The position numbers were made by a program, and so were the translations under genes. A model generated the notes under the pieces. The model saw nothing but the letters and a program-made list of their open reading frames with translations, did not search any database and was not told the origin of the DNA. A stretch of 64,000 nucleotides of DNA from Lysobacter sp. ISL-50. GTDB lineage: Bacteria > Pseudomonadota > Gammaproteobacteria > Xanthomonadales > Xanthomonadaceae. Below are positions 1 to 7,818 of this stretch, piece by piece. The stretch lies in contig NZ_JAGGRI010000020.1 of NCBI RefSeq assembly GCF_018612875.1, positions 124,001-188,000 of the forward strand. The letters run 5' to 3'. Within the stretch, counting starts at the first letter, position 1; each line of letters starts with the position of its first letter.

Positions 1-2
1 TG

Positions 3-185
3 ATTTTCCTCGATGAGGCCGACGACAAGTCGTCGCCGATGAAAGCCAAGGGCGTGGGCGAACTGGGCCTGTGCGGCGTAAGCGCCGCCATCGCCAACGC
101 CATCCACAACGCCACCGGCATCCGCGTGCGCGAGTATCCGATCACCCTGGACAAGCTGCTGCCGCATCTTCCCGAGATGGGCTGA
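3..185 (+). CDS. Molybdopterin-binding aldehyde/xanthine dehydrogenase-family subunit, C-terminal end (partial)
   Basis: This is the last 60 codons of a gene that begins left of the window. The peptide contains KGVGELGLCGVSAAIANAI and ends VREYPITLDKLLPHLPEMG. This is the characteristic tail of the large molybdopterin subunit of xanthine-dehydrogenase-family enzymes (PaoC/YagR type), where the conserved Glu of GVGE is the active-site base. These enzymes hydroxylate aldehydes or heterocycles at a molybdenum-sulfur centre. The small Fe-S and FAD subunits would lie upstream, outside the window. The family call rests on this short tail only, so the substrate is unknown. Confidence 0.75.
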   Translation: MFLDEADDKSSPMKAKGVGELGLCGVSAAIANAIHNATGIRVREYPITLDKLLPHLPEMG

Positions 186-261
186 TATCGCTTACGCGCG
201 AGTTGCCGGCGGGTCGGCTCAACCATCGGGTTTCCGCAACCGCCAAGAGAAGACGCAATCC

Positions 262-657
262 ATGACGCTCAAATGCATCAACCCCATCGATCTGCCGCCG
301 CAGCAAAGCTACACACAGGTCGTCGTCGCGACCGGAAGCAAGCTGGTATTCGTCTCGGGCCAGGAGCCGGAAGACATCGACGGAAATCTCGTGGGCCCGG
401 GCGATCTGGCGGTTCAGGCGCGTCAGGTCTATGCCAATCTCGGCCGTGCGCTGGCCGCCGCCGGCGCCGGGCCCGAGCAGGTCGCGAGAATCACGATCTA
501 CGTCGTCAATTACGAACGCGACGCCTGCCTGCCGATTATCGAAGCAGCCCGGAAGACGCTGTTCGGCGATCACAAGCCGGCCGACGTGGTGCTCGGCGTA
601 GCGTCGCTGTCCCCGGGCTATCTGATCGAGGTCGATGCGATCGCGGTCATTGATTGA
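262..657 (+). CDS. RidA/YjgF/UK114-family protein
   Basis: 131-residue protein of the usual Rid length. It shows the family signatures VFVSGQ near residue 30, the QARQVYANLGRALAAAG helix and the terminal strand LIEVDAIAVI. Classic RidA hydrolyses reactive enamine/imine intermediates such as 2-aminoacrylate using a conserved Arg in the P-x-R motif before the last strands. Here that segment reads HKPADVVLGV, so the Arg is missing and it probably belongs to a non-RidA Rid subfamily with a different substrate. It follows the molybdoenzyme gene by 76 bp on the same strand and may be co-transcribed. It converges on the sugar operon with only 44 bp between the two ends. Confidence 0.85.
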   Translation: MTLKCINPIDLPPQQSYTQVVVATGSKLVFVSGQEPEDIDGNLVGPGDLAVQARQVYANLGRALAAAGAGPEQVARITIYVVNYERDACLPIIEAARKTLFGDHKPADVVLGVASLSPGYLIEVDAIAVID

Positions 658-701
658 CCGCGTCGCCGAGACTTTCTGCGCTCAACGAAGCCGAAGCCAA
701 G

Positions 702-1628
702 TCAGAAGTCGTCGCTGCGTCGATAAGCTGCGATCAAACGCTGCTCGCCCTCGACCCCGGGGGAGGCGTTGCCGTGTTCCATGCCGAACACGAAGTCCCG
801 GCCTTCCTTGTGCATGCGCTCATGGATGTAGGCGAAGATGTTGCGGTAGTTGATCTCGCCGGTGCCCGGTTCCTTGCGGCCCGGGACGTCGCCGATCTGG
901 AAGTAGGCGATTTCGTCCCAGGCCAGGTCGATGTGGTGGATCAGATTGCCTTCGTTGCGCTGCAAGTGATAGATGTCGTAGAGGATCTTGCAGGCCGGGC
1001 TGTCGACGGCGCGGGCGATGGCATAGGCCTGCGCGGACGTGCGCAGGAACAGCTCGGGCCGGTCGCTCAGCGGTTCCATCACCATGATCAGGCCGTGCGG
1101 CTCGATCACCTCGGCGCCGGCGCGGATCGCGTCGATCACGTGGCCGGTCTGGATATCCACGGGCAACTTGGCCTCGAAGAAGCCGGGCACGATGGTCATC
1201 CATTTCGCGTTCACGCGCTTGGCCGTCGCCACGGCCTCGCGGCAGGTCTTGACGAAAGCCTCGCGGAACTCCTTCTTGCCGGTGGTGTAGGACACCTTCC
1301 AGTTATCTCCGGCATCGATCACGAACACGCCCATGGTCATGCCGTTGCCGGCGAGGGTCTCGCCGATGCGTTCCTGCAGGGCCACCGGGCGTTGCATCAG
1401 TTCGTTGTCTTCGAACGCCTTGAAGCCGGCCTGGGCCATGTAGCGAATCTGCGCGATCGGGTCCTTGCCGGCCGAGGCTTCGAACATGCCCAGGTGCGGG
1501 GCGTATTTGAGCTTGAAGTCCGGGGCGGGCGCATGCGCCGCCGGTTTTGCAGCAACCGCCGCCATCGAAGGCAGCACGGTGGCGGCCGCAGCGGCGGCGG
1601 TGGATTGGAGGAAGGCGCGTCGTTGCAT
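702..1628 (-). CDS. Tat-exported TIM-barrel protein, hydroxypyruvate isomerase-like
   Basis: 308 residues. The N-terminus MQRRAFLQSTAAAAAATVLP is a twin-arginine signal. The mature part is an AP-endonuclease-2-type TIM barrel with the metal-ligand pattern of hydroxypyruvate isomerase-like proteins: VMEPLSDRP (Glu) in the middle, YDIYHLQ (Asp/His), and MEHGNASPG near the end (Glu). Such enzymes bind a divalent metal and isomerise, epimerise or beta-eliminate keto-sugars. Last gene of the long minus-strand operon, 51 bp after the cytoplasmic TIM barrel. A periplasmic location fits action on a 3-keto glycoside made outside the membrane, but the exact reaction cannot be read from sequence. Confidence 0.85.
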   Translation of the reverse strand: MQRRAFLQSTAAAAAATVLPSMAAVAAKPAAHAPAPDFKLKYAPHLGMFEASAGKDPIAQIRYMAQAGFKAFEDNELMQRPVALQERIGETLAGNGMTMGVFVIDAGDNWKVSYTTGKKEFREAFVKTCREAVATAKRVNAKWMTIVPGFFEAKLPVDIQTGHVIDAIRAGAEVIEPHGLIMVMEPLSDRPELFLRTSAQAYAIARAVDSPACKILYDIYHLQRNEGNLIHHIDLAWDEIAYFQIGDVPGRKEPGTGEINYRNIFAYIHERMHKEGRDFVFGMEHGNASPGVEGEQRLIAAYRRSDDF

Positions 1629-1679
1629 GGGCGGGTCCTGTCGGTGAGCGGTTCGGGCGATGCGGGCAGGCGCGGCGGC

Positions 1680-2642
1680 TCAGGTCCACCACGGCTCGTC
1701 GGGCGGGTCGCGCAGCAACGCCAGCTTCAGCGTGTCGATGGCGGTCTGGAACCCTTGCTCGGTCGACATCAGCGCGTCCTCGTGCTCCAGGCTCACCACA
1801 TAGTCGTAACCGGCGACGCGCAAGGCCTGCATGATCTGTTTCCACACCAGCAGATCGTGCCCATGCCCGACCGAGCGGAAGCTCCACGCGCGTTGCGCGA
1901 TGTCGCGATAAGACCTGCCGTCGATCACGCCGTTGACGGCGGTGTTGGCGCGGTCCAGGGCCACGTCCTTGGCATGGAAGTGGAAAATCGCCGGGCCCAG
2001 TGCGCGGATCGCCTGCGGCATGTCGACGCCCCGCCACAGCATATGGCTGGGATCGAGGTTGACGCCGAGATGATCGCCGGCCGCCGCGCGCAGGCGCAGC
2101 GCCGTGTCCGCGTTGTGCACGATGAAGTTCGGATGCGGCTCCAGGGCGATGCGGATGCCGTGCTCGCGCGCATGGGCGGTGGCATCGCGCCAATACGGAA
2201 TCGCCTTTTCGTTCCACTGCCATTCCAGCGTCTGCAGCATCTCCGGCGGCCACGGCGAGGTGATCCAGTTGGGGATGCGCGCGGTGTCGCTGTCGCCGGG
2301 GCAACCGGAGAAGGTGATCACCACCGGCACTTGAAGGCGTTCGGCCAGACGCACGGTGCGGCGCAGGATGGCGTCGTCGCGCTGGGCGATGTCGGGATTG
2401 GGATGCAGCGGATTGCCATGGCACGACAGCGCGCTGACGATCAGGCCGTGATCGGCGACCAGCGTGCGGAAATCGTGCGCTCGATCGGTCGAGGCGAGCA
2501 GGCCTTCGACATCGAGGTGATCGGCGCCGGGAAAGCCGCCGGCGCCGAGTTCGACCGCGTCCAGGCCGGCGGCCTGCACCTTGCGTAGCATCTGCTCAAG
2601 ACTCAGCTTGGCGAACAATGGAGTGAAGACGCCGAGTTTCAT
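1680..2642 (-). CDS. Sugar phosphate isomerase/epimerase-type TIM barrel
   Basis: 320 residues, no signal peptide (starts MKLGVFTPLFAKL), so cytoplasmic. It has AP-endonuclease-2-like TIM-barrel features: VELGAGGFPGADH early, a metal/substrate strand IALEPHPNF, NLDPSHMLW (Asp-x-x-His), FHFHAKD, and the terminal SLEHED acidic pair. Members isomerise or epimerise free or phosphorylated sugars or eliminate from 3-keto sugars. It starts 10 bp after the Gfo/Idh oxidoreductase stop and is clearly in the same transcript. The pairing suggests it processes the same imported keto-sugar. The substrate is unknown. Confidence 0.88.
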   Translation of the reverse strand: MKLGVFTPLFAKLSLEQMLRKVQAAGLDAVELGAGGFPGADHLDVEGLLASTDRAHDFRTLVADHGLIVSALSCHGNPLHPNPDIAQRDDAILRRTVRLAERLQVPVVITFSGCPGDSDTARIPNWITSPWPPEMLQTLEWQWNEKAIPYWRDATAHAREHGIRIALEPHPNFIVHNADTALRLRAAAGDHLGVNLDPSHMLWRGVDMPQAIRALGPAIFHFHAKDVALDRANTAVNGVIDGRSYRDIAQRAWSFRSVGHGHDLLVWKQIMQALRVAGYDYVVSLEHEDALMSTEQGFQTAIDTLKLALLRDPPDEPWWT

Positions 2643-2652
2643 GCGATGGTCC

Positions 2653-3828
2653 TCAAGGGTCGGGGAACGCGGCGACCGACGTCCACACGCCGCCGCGGGC
2701 GGCGCTGTCGAGCATGGCGTCGATCGTGCACTGCACGCGCAGCGCGTCGTGGAAGGTCGCCACCGTGGGCGGCAGGGCGGCGCCGGTGTCGGGCCAGCCG
2801 GCGATCGATGCGTAGATGTCGCGCATCAGATTGCAGAACGCGTCGCTCCAGGATTCCTGGTGGCCGCCGGGCAGGCGCGCATACGGCCGGGCTTCCGGCA
2901 ACAGCAGGCCGGGGTCTTTCTGCAGCAGTTCGTTGGCGCGGTCGCGGTGGCCGATCCACAATTCGTTCTGCGCTTCCTGGCGCCATTTCATCGAACCCGC
3001 GGCCGCGCAGATTTCCAGTACCAGATCGTTCTTATGGCCCGCGCAGACCTGGCCGACCGTCAGGCTGCCGCGCGCACCGTTGTCGAAACGCAGCAACACG
3101 GTCGCCATGTCCTCGCTGGCCATCTCGACCCATTGCGCGTCGTCGCCGGCACCGGCGGCCGTGAAGCTGCCGGTGGAATGCGCGGGCTTGCGCCGGCGCG
3201 GCACCACCGTGACCGGATCGGCCAATACTTGCGCGATGCGCAGGCCGGCGACGTGTTCGGCCAGATCGCACCAGTGCGAACCGATGTCGGCCAAGGCCAG
3301 CGAGGCGCCGGGCTGATCCGGTTCCAGGCGCCAGGACCAGTCGCTGTCGTGCAGCAACCAGTCCTGCAGATATTGGCCGTGCACGAGATGCGGTTTCCCG
3401 ATCTGGCCCGCGGCGATGGCGGCGCGCGCCTGCTGCACCAGCGGATTGCCGCGATAGTTGAAGGTCACCGCGTGGAAGACGCCGGCGGCGCGTGCCGCCG
3501 CCAGCAGTTCCCGCGCTTGCTCGACGGTATCGGCGAGCGGCTTGTCGCAGACCACGTGCTTGCCGTTGGCGATCGCCGCCAGGGCGATGGGGTAGTGCAG
3601 GCGGTTGGGCGTGGCGATGTGGACCACATCGATGCGCGGATCTTCAACGAGACTGCGCCAGTCGGCATAGGCCTGCGGAATCGCCAGTTCGCGCGCGCGC
3701 GCCTGAGCGCGCGGCAGGTCGCTGCCGGCGAGCGCGGCGATTTCGACATGGCCCAGGCGCCGGATCGCGTCGACGTGCCAGGGGCCGATAAAGCCCGCGC
3801 CGACCAGGCCTGCGCGCAACGTTCTCAT
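2653..3828 (-). CDS. Gfo/Idh/MocA-family NAD(P)-dependent sugar oxidoreductase (cytoplasmic)
   Basis: 391 residues. It starts with the Rossmann dinucleotide motif LVGAGFIGPWH, followed by HIATPNRLHY and CDKPLADT, whose Lys is the family's catalytic residue. The C-terminal alpha/beta domain holds ADIGSHWCDLAEH. There is no signal peptide. The family oxidises or reduces sugar hydroxyl/keto groups at C1, C2 or C3. In Agrobacterium the comparable ThuB acts on trehalose-type disaccharides. The start is set by a 4-nt ATGA overlap with the permease stop, implying translational coupling, so the enzyme likely acts on what the permease imports. Confidence 0.9.
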   Translation of the reverse strand: MRTLRAGLVGAGFIGPWHVDAIRRLGHVEIAALAGSDLPRAQARARELAIPQAYADWRSLVEDPRIDVVHIATPNRLHYPIALAAIANGKHVVCDKPLADTVEQARELLAAARAAGVFHAVTFNYRGNPLVQQARAAIAAGQIGKPHLVHGQYLQDWLLHDSDWSWRLEPDQPGASLALADIGSHWCDLAEHVAGLRIAQVLADPVTVVPRRRKPAHSTGSFTAAGAGDDAQWVEMASEDMATVLLRFDNGARGSLTVGQVCAGHKNDLVLEICAAAGSMKWRQEAQNELWIGHRDRANELLQKDPGLLLPEARPYARLPGGHQESWSDAFCNLMRDIYASIAGWPDTGAALPPTVATFHDALRVQCTIDAMLDSAARGGVWTSVAAFPDP

Positions 3829-5063
3829 GGTGCGGACGCTCCCTGGCCGGCCGAGGGTCGCGGTGCGCGGTCGCGGAAGAACAAGGCGAACACGACGAAG
3901 ACCGCGGCCGCGCCGACGGCGGGGATCAGCCAGATCCGCGACCAGTCGTGCAGGCCGGCATCGCCGGCGATGCGATAGGCATCGACCGCTTTGCCCGACA
4001 GCCATGAGCCGATCAACATGCCCACGCCCCAGGTCACCAGGGTCAGAAAGCCCTGCGCGGAGGCGCGCAGATGCGCCGGCGCCTCGCGGTCGACATAGAT
4101 CTGGCCGCTGACGAAGAAGAAGTCGTAGCACACGCCGTGCAGCAGGATGCCCAGGTACAGCATCCACATCAGCTGGCCGCTGTCGCCGCCGGCGAACAGC
4201 AGATAACGCGCCGCCCACGCGGCCATGCCGATCAGCAGCATCGCCTTGATGCCCAGGCGGCGGAAAAACAAGGGCATCGCCAACATGAAGGCGATCTCGG
4301 ACATCTGCCCGAAGGTCATCTTGCCGGCGGCGTTGGACACGCCGATCTCGTTGAGAAAGCCGTTGGTGAAGGCGTAATAGAACTGCAGCGGGATGCAGAC
4401 CAGCAGCGAGCCGATCATGAACACCGCGAACGAGCGATTGCGCATCAGCTGCAGCGCGTCCAGCCCCAGGAAGTCGCGCAAGCCCGGACGCGCCGCGTCC
4501 TGCGCCCGCGGCAGCGGCGGGGTATGCGGCAACGCCAGCGAGAACAGGCCCAGCACCACCAGGGCGATCACCGAGACCAGGAACTGGACCGCGCTGTTTT
4601 CGGCGTGGAGCACATACCCGACCAGCCAGCCGGCGGCGATCCAGCCGATCGTGCCGAGCACGCGCACGCCGGGGAATTGCTGCTGCGGATTGTCCATGTG
4701 GCGGAATGCGACCGCGTTGCTGAGCGCGATGGTCGGCATGAAGCACAGCATGTGCAGCAGCAGGGCCGCATAGAACGGCACGAAGCTCGTTTGCAGCGAG
4801 GCGTAGTACAGCGTGGCCGCGCTGAGCAGGAACAACACCGCCAGAGCGCGCTGGCTGGCGAACCAGCGATCCACCACCAGACCCACGAACAGCGGCGAGA
4901 CGATCGCCGCGATGGCCGAGGTGCCGTAGGCCAGGCCGGTCTGTTCGCCGCTGAATTTCATGGCCTGCAGCAGATAGGTGCCCATCGTGACCGTCCACGC
5001 GCCCCAGGCGAAGTACTGCAGGAACATCATGACCGACAGGCGGATGCGGATGGATGCGGTCAT
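3825..5063 (-). CDS. MFS permease of the nucleoside:H+ symporter (NHS) type
   Basis: 412 residues with about 12 hydrophobic segments. It begins MTASIRIRLSVMMFLQYFAW, followed by GAWTVTMGTYL, the typical start of NHS-family permeases (NupG/XapB/YegT-like). The inner-membrane protein would carry a sugar or glycoside into the cytoplasm by proton symport. Members in sugar-oxidation loci often transport keto-sugars rather than nucleosides. It lies between the periplasmic-enzyme genes upstream and the cytoplasmic oxidoreductase and isomerase downstream, which fits that role. Specificity is inferred only from context. An 81-bp gap separates it from the DUF1080 gene. Confidence 0.88.
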   Translation of the reverse strand: MTASIRIRLSVMMFLQYFAWGAWTVTMGTYLLQAMKFSGEQTGLAYGTSAIAAIVSPLFVGLVVDRWFASQRALAVLFLLSAATLYYASLQTSFVPFYAALLLHMLCFMPTIALSNAVAFRHMDNPQQQFPGVRVLGTIGWIAAGWLVGYVLHAENSAVQFLVSVIALVVLGLFSLALPHTPPLPRAQDAARPGLRDFLGLDALQLMRNRSFAVFMIGSLLVCIPLQFYYAFTNGFLNEIGVSNAAGKMTFGQMSEIAFMLAMPLFFRRLGIKAMLLIGMAAWAARYLLFAGGDSGQLMWMLYLGILLHGVCYDFFFVSGQIYVDREAPAHLRASAQGFLTLVTWGVGMLIGSWLSGKAVDAYRIAGDAGLHDWSRIWLIPAVGAAAVFVVFALFFRDRAPRPSAGQGASAP

Positions 5064-5144
5064 GGCGTTCCCGTGGCGCTGGAGTGGAGGAGGGCGTCGA
5101 GCCTTGCGATCACTGTTGCGGGTGGATCTGTGCTTTCTTGAACA

Positions 5145-5873
5145 TCAAAGCTCGCGAATGCGGATGTTGCGGTAGCTGACTTGGTCGCCGTGATCCTGCA
5201 GGCCGATGACGCCGCTGCGGGCGACACCGAAGGCCGGCCAGTCCTTGAACTTGCTCGCCGCCACGCGCGCCTTCCAATCCGCCGAACCCAGCGTGCATTC
5301 GACCACTTTCTCGCCGTTGAGCCAATGTTCGACGTGGTCGCCGCGCACAAGGATGCGGGTCTGGTTCCATTCGCCGACCGGATGGGTCGTGACCTTGGTC
5401 GGCGGATACAGGCCGTACAGCGCCGAGGCCCAGCGGTCGCGCCCGTTCTTGCCGTCGGGATGATGGTCGTTGTCGAGCACCTGGTACTCGATCGCGCTGC
5501 GGTAGATCTGCGGTTCCGACTCGGTGCCGCGATAGAAGATGCCGCTGTTGCCGCCGGGCGATATCTTCCAGTCGATGCGCAATTCGAAATCGCCGTACGG
5601 CTTGTCGCTGACCAGATCGCCGCCTTCGGCAATGCGCACCAGCGCGCCGTCCTCGGCCTTCCATCCCTGCACCGGTTGCCCGGCCTTGCCGTAGCCGTGC
5701 CAGCCCTGCAGCGAGCGGCCGTCGAACAGCGACACGAACCCTTCGCGACGTTCGGCGGCGCTCAGGCTGTTGCTCGCCGCGGGCCGGGCGGCGCCTGCGT
5801 TGCTGGCGCACGCCAGCAAGACGCACAGCGCCATGGGCGGCAGGAATGATGGGAGATGGGCGGATCGGATCAT
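5145..5873 (-). CDS. Secreted DUF1080 (3-keto-disaccharide hydrolase-like) protein
   Basis: 242 residues. An N-terminal signal (PPMALCVLLACASNAGA) has a Cys that may or may not be a lipobox. Then comes a single concanavalin-like DUF1080 domain: VSLFDGRSLQGWHGYG at the start, FELRIDWKISPGGNSGIFYRG in the middle and VSYRNIRIREL at the end. DUF1080/PF06439 proteins are linked to hydrolysis or elimination of 3-keto-glycosides. A second copy lies at 16326-16967, in the divergent operon. The start overlaps the ApbE stop by 4 nt (ATGA). Predicted periplasmic or envelope location. Confidence 0.88.
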   Translation of the reverse strand: MIRSAHLPSFLPPMALCVLLACASNAGAARPAASNSLSAAERREGFVSLFDGRSLQGWHGYGKAGQPVQGWKAEDGALVRIAEGGDLVSDKPYGDFELRIDWKISPGGNSGIFYRGTESEPQIYRSAIEYQVLDNDHHPDGKNGRDRWASALYGLYPPTKVTTHPVGEWNQTRILVRGDHVEHWLNGEKVVECTLGSADWKARVAASKFKDWPAFGVARSGVIGLQDHGDQVSYRNIRIREL

Positions 5874-7003
5874 GGCGGGCTCGATGAGGTCGACGGGAGA
5901 GGGCGAGCGGTGGCCGCGGCGGTAGCGCGGTCATGAAGGGTTGCGGCGCCGTCGTACAGCGAACGATTCTGGCGCGGCCAGCCGGTCGAAGCACGTACCT
6001 CGGTCGCATTCGCGAGCGGATCGTCCCGCTCCATGCGCATGGCTGCGCCCGGCATCGATTCGACCAGCCGCGCGCCGTCGCTCGGACCGAGCAGGGCGGC
6101 GGCGGTATCCAGGCCGTCGGCGTCGATGCCGCGGCGCGCGATCACCGTGGTCGCGCTGCGGCCCTGCATCGGCCAGCCGCTGCGCGGATCGATCAGGTGC
6201 GAATAGCGCCGCCCGTCTGCCTCGAACCATTGCTCGGCATCGCCGGCGGTGGAGACGGCGGCATGGCGCAGGTACAGCGTCGTCTGCGCGGTCGGTTCGC
6301 GAGTTTGTGCCTGGGCTTGCACGGGCGCCAACGGCGCGATGCTCACGCGCCAGCCCGGAGCGCCCGGCGGCGCGTCGGACACCGCGATGTCTCCGCCCAG
6401 CGCGACCAACGCGCGTGTCACGCCTTGCCTGGTAATCGCCGCCAGGGCTTCGTCGGCCGCGTAGCCCTTGGCGATTCCGCCGACATCCAGGCCGATGCCG
6501 GGCCGGTCGATGCGGACGGTGCGCGCCTGCGCATCCAGATGCAGATAGCGATAGCCGCCGTTCGCGCGCGCGCGTTCGATGCGTTCGCTGCGCGGCAATT
6601 CGCTGAGCTTGCGTGCGCTGCGCCACAAGCGGGTGAGCGCACCCTGGGTGACGTCGAAGGCGCCGCCGGAGCGCTCGGCCACGTCCTGGCCGGCCTGCAG
6701 CACGCGGAACAGATCCTCGCCGACCGCGATGTCGCCGCCGCCGGCCTGCGCGGCCAGGCGCATCAGGCCGCTGTCTTCGCGGTAATCGCTGAGTTCCAGG
6801 TCGAGTTGCGCGATGCGGGCGAAACCGGCGCGCATCGCCCGCTCGGCGCTCGCCGCATCGGCGGCGTACAGCACGATGCGGGTCTGCGTGCCCATGTGCG
6901 CTTCGCTGCGCTGGTAGCGCGCGAGCGGCGTCTGCGCACGCGCCGCGAACATTGTTGCCGACAGCGCGGCGAAGAACGCGAACGCGGCCAGCGAGCGCTT
7001 CAC
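5870..7003 (-). CDS. apbE: FAD:protein FMN transferase (ApbE family)
   Basis: About 377 residues from a GTG at 7003, which gives a 4-nt overlap with the ThuA stop; an ATG at 7018 is the alternative start. A signal peptide (SLAAFAFFAALSATMFAARA) precedes the ApbE core: TRIVLYAADAASAERA, DVGGIAKGYAADEAL, LVALGGDIAVSD, SHLIDPRSGWPM and DADGLDTAAALLG. These are the FAD- and Mg-binding motifs of flavin transferases, which attach FMN covalently to Thr or Ser of periplasmic flavoproteins. No obvious DGxTGAT target protein is seen in the window. Its place in a sugar-oxidation operon suggests it matures a flavoprotein of the pathway. The C-terminus carries an extra low-complexity Ser/Pro/Ala tail. Confidence 0.87.
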   Translation of the reverse strand: MKRSLAAFAFFAALSATMFAARAQTPLARYQRSEAHMGTQTRIVLYAADAASAERAMRAGFARIAQLDLELSDYREDSGLMRLAAQAGGGDIAVGEDLFRVLQAGQDVAERSGGAFDVTQGALTRLWRSARKLSELPRSERIERARANGGYRYLHLDAQARTVRIDRPGIGLDVGGIAKGYAADEALAAITRQGVTRALVALGGDIAVSDAPPGAPGWRVSIAPLAPVQAQAQTREPTAQTTLYLRHAAVSTAGDAEQWFEADGRRYSHLIDPRSGWPMQGRSATTVIARRGIDADGLDTAAALLGPSDGARLVESMPGAAMRMERDDPLANATEVRASTGWPRQNRSLYDGAATLHDRATAAATARPLPSTSSSPP

Positions 7004-7818
7004 TTGGCCAGCACCCATTCCAGCCCGCCGAGCAGCAGCCCCTGGAAACGCGGATCGCGCCAGACTTCCGGGCGATGGCCGAGCGCGGAATAGAACACCC
7101 GGCCCTTGCCCTGCGTGCGCGTCCAGGCCAGGGCGAAATCGCCGTCCTGGCGATGGACCTTGGGATGCTTCAGATCGACCGACCCGGTGTCCAGGCTCAG
7201 CAGCACGTGCACGTCGCCGCGCGACCAGTCCTTGAACTGATAGATCTCGTCGGCGATGACGAAACTCTTACCCAGGCCACGCGTGGCGGGATGGCTGCGA
7301 TCCTCGACCTTGACCGTGATCTCCTGGTTCCACGGGTGTTCGTCGAAATAGCCGCCGACCATCCGGCCGTACTGCGGCCACTGATAGAAGGTGTCGCTGG
7401 CGCTGTGAATACCGACGAAGCCCTTGCCGCCTTCGACGAAGGCCAGCAGGTCGCGCTTCTGCCGCGCGTCGATCGGCAGTTCGCCGGTGGTGTAGAACAC
7501 GACGGCGTCGTAGCGCGCCAGCTGCGCGGCGTCGATGACCGCCGGGTCGTGGCTGACGGTCACGCGGAAGCGGCCGGAGTCCTCGCCGAGCTTGACCAGC
7601 ACCTGCTCGGACTCGGGAACGACTTCGTGCTTGTAGCCCGATGAGTAGGTGAAGTAGAGCACCGAAGGCACGGCTTTGCCCGCGCGGTCGCTGGGCGCCG
7701 CGGCGGCGGGAAAGCAGCAGGCTACGAGAAACAGCACCGCGAACAGACCGCAGGCCGCGACCGGCCTGCGCGAAGGACCCATCGATAACGAAGCCGTCGT
7801 CATGGGCCGCGCCGTCAT
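7000..7818 (-). CDS. ThuA-like trehalose/glycoside utilization protein, secreted
   Basis: 272 residues from the ATG at 7818, chosen because it overlaps the preceding stop as ATGA. The signal segment is ACGLFAVLFLVACCFPAAAA. The rest is a glutamine-amidotransferase-like ThuA fold: VLYFTYSSGYKHEVVPES, DAVVFYTTGELP, FVGIHSASDTFY, VGGYFDEHPWNQ and GRVFYSALGHRPEVW. In Agrobacterium thuA works with the Gfo/Idh gene thuB in use of trehalose and related disaccharides through 3-keto forms; its exact catalytic step is not settled. Here a Gfo/Idh gene is directly upstream, reproducing the thuAB pairing. Confidence 0.87.
   Translation of the reverse strand: MTARPMTTASLSMGPSRRPVAACGLFAVLFLVACCFPAAAAPSDRAGKAVPSVLYFTYSSGYKHEVVPESEQVLVKLGEDSGRFRVTVSHDPAVIDAAQLARYDAVVFYTTGELPIDARQKRDLLAFVEGGKGFVGIHSASDTFYQWPQYGRMVGGYFDEHPWNQEITVKVEDRSHPATRGLGKSFVIADEIYQFKDWSRGDVHVLLSLDTGSVDLKHPKVHRQDGDFALAWTRTQGKGRVFYSALGHRPEVWRDPRFQGLLLGGLEWVLAK

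Noticed and set aside
654-2588. A 644-codon plus-strand frame over the two TIM-barrel genes
   Set aside because: It is the antisense of two recognisable TIM-barrel proteins; the composition is unlike a real protein.
2653-4998. A 781-codon minus-strand frame suggesting a fusion to the Gfo/Idh enzyme
   Set aside because: The upstream 390 codons are an off-frame read of the permease; the real start at 3828 overlaps the permease stop by 4 nt.
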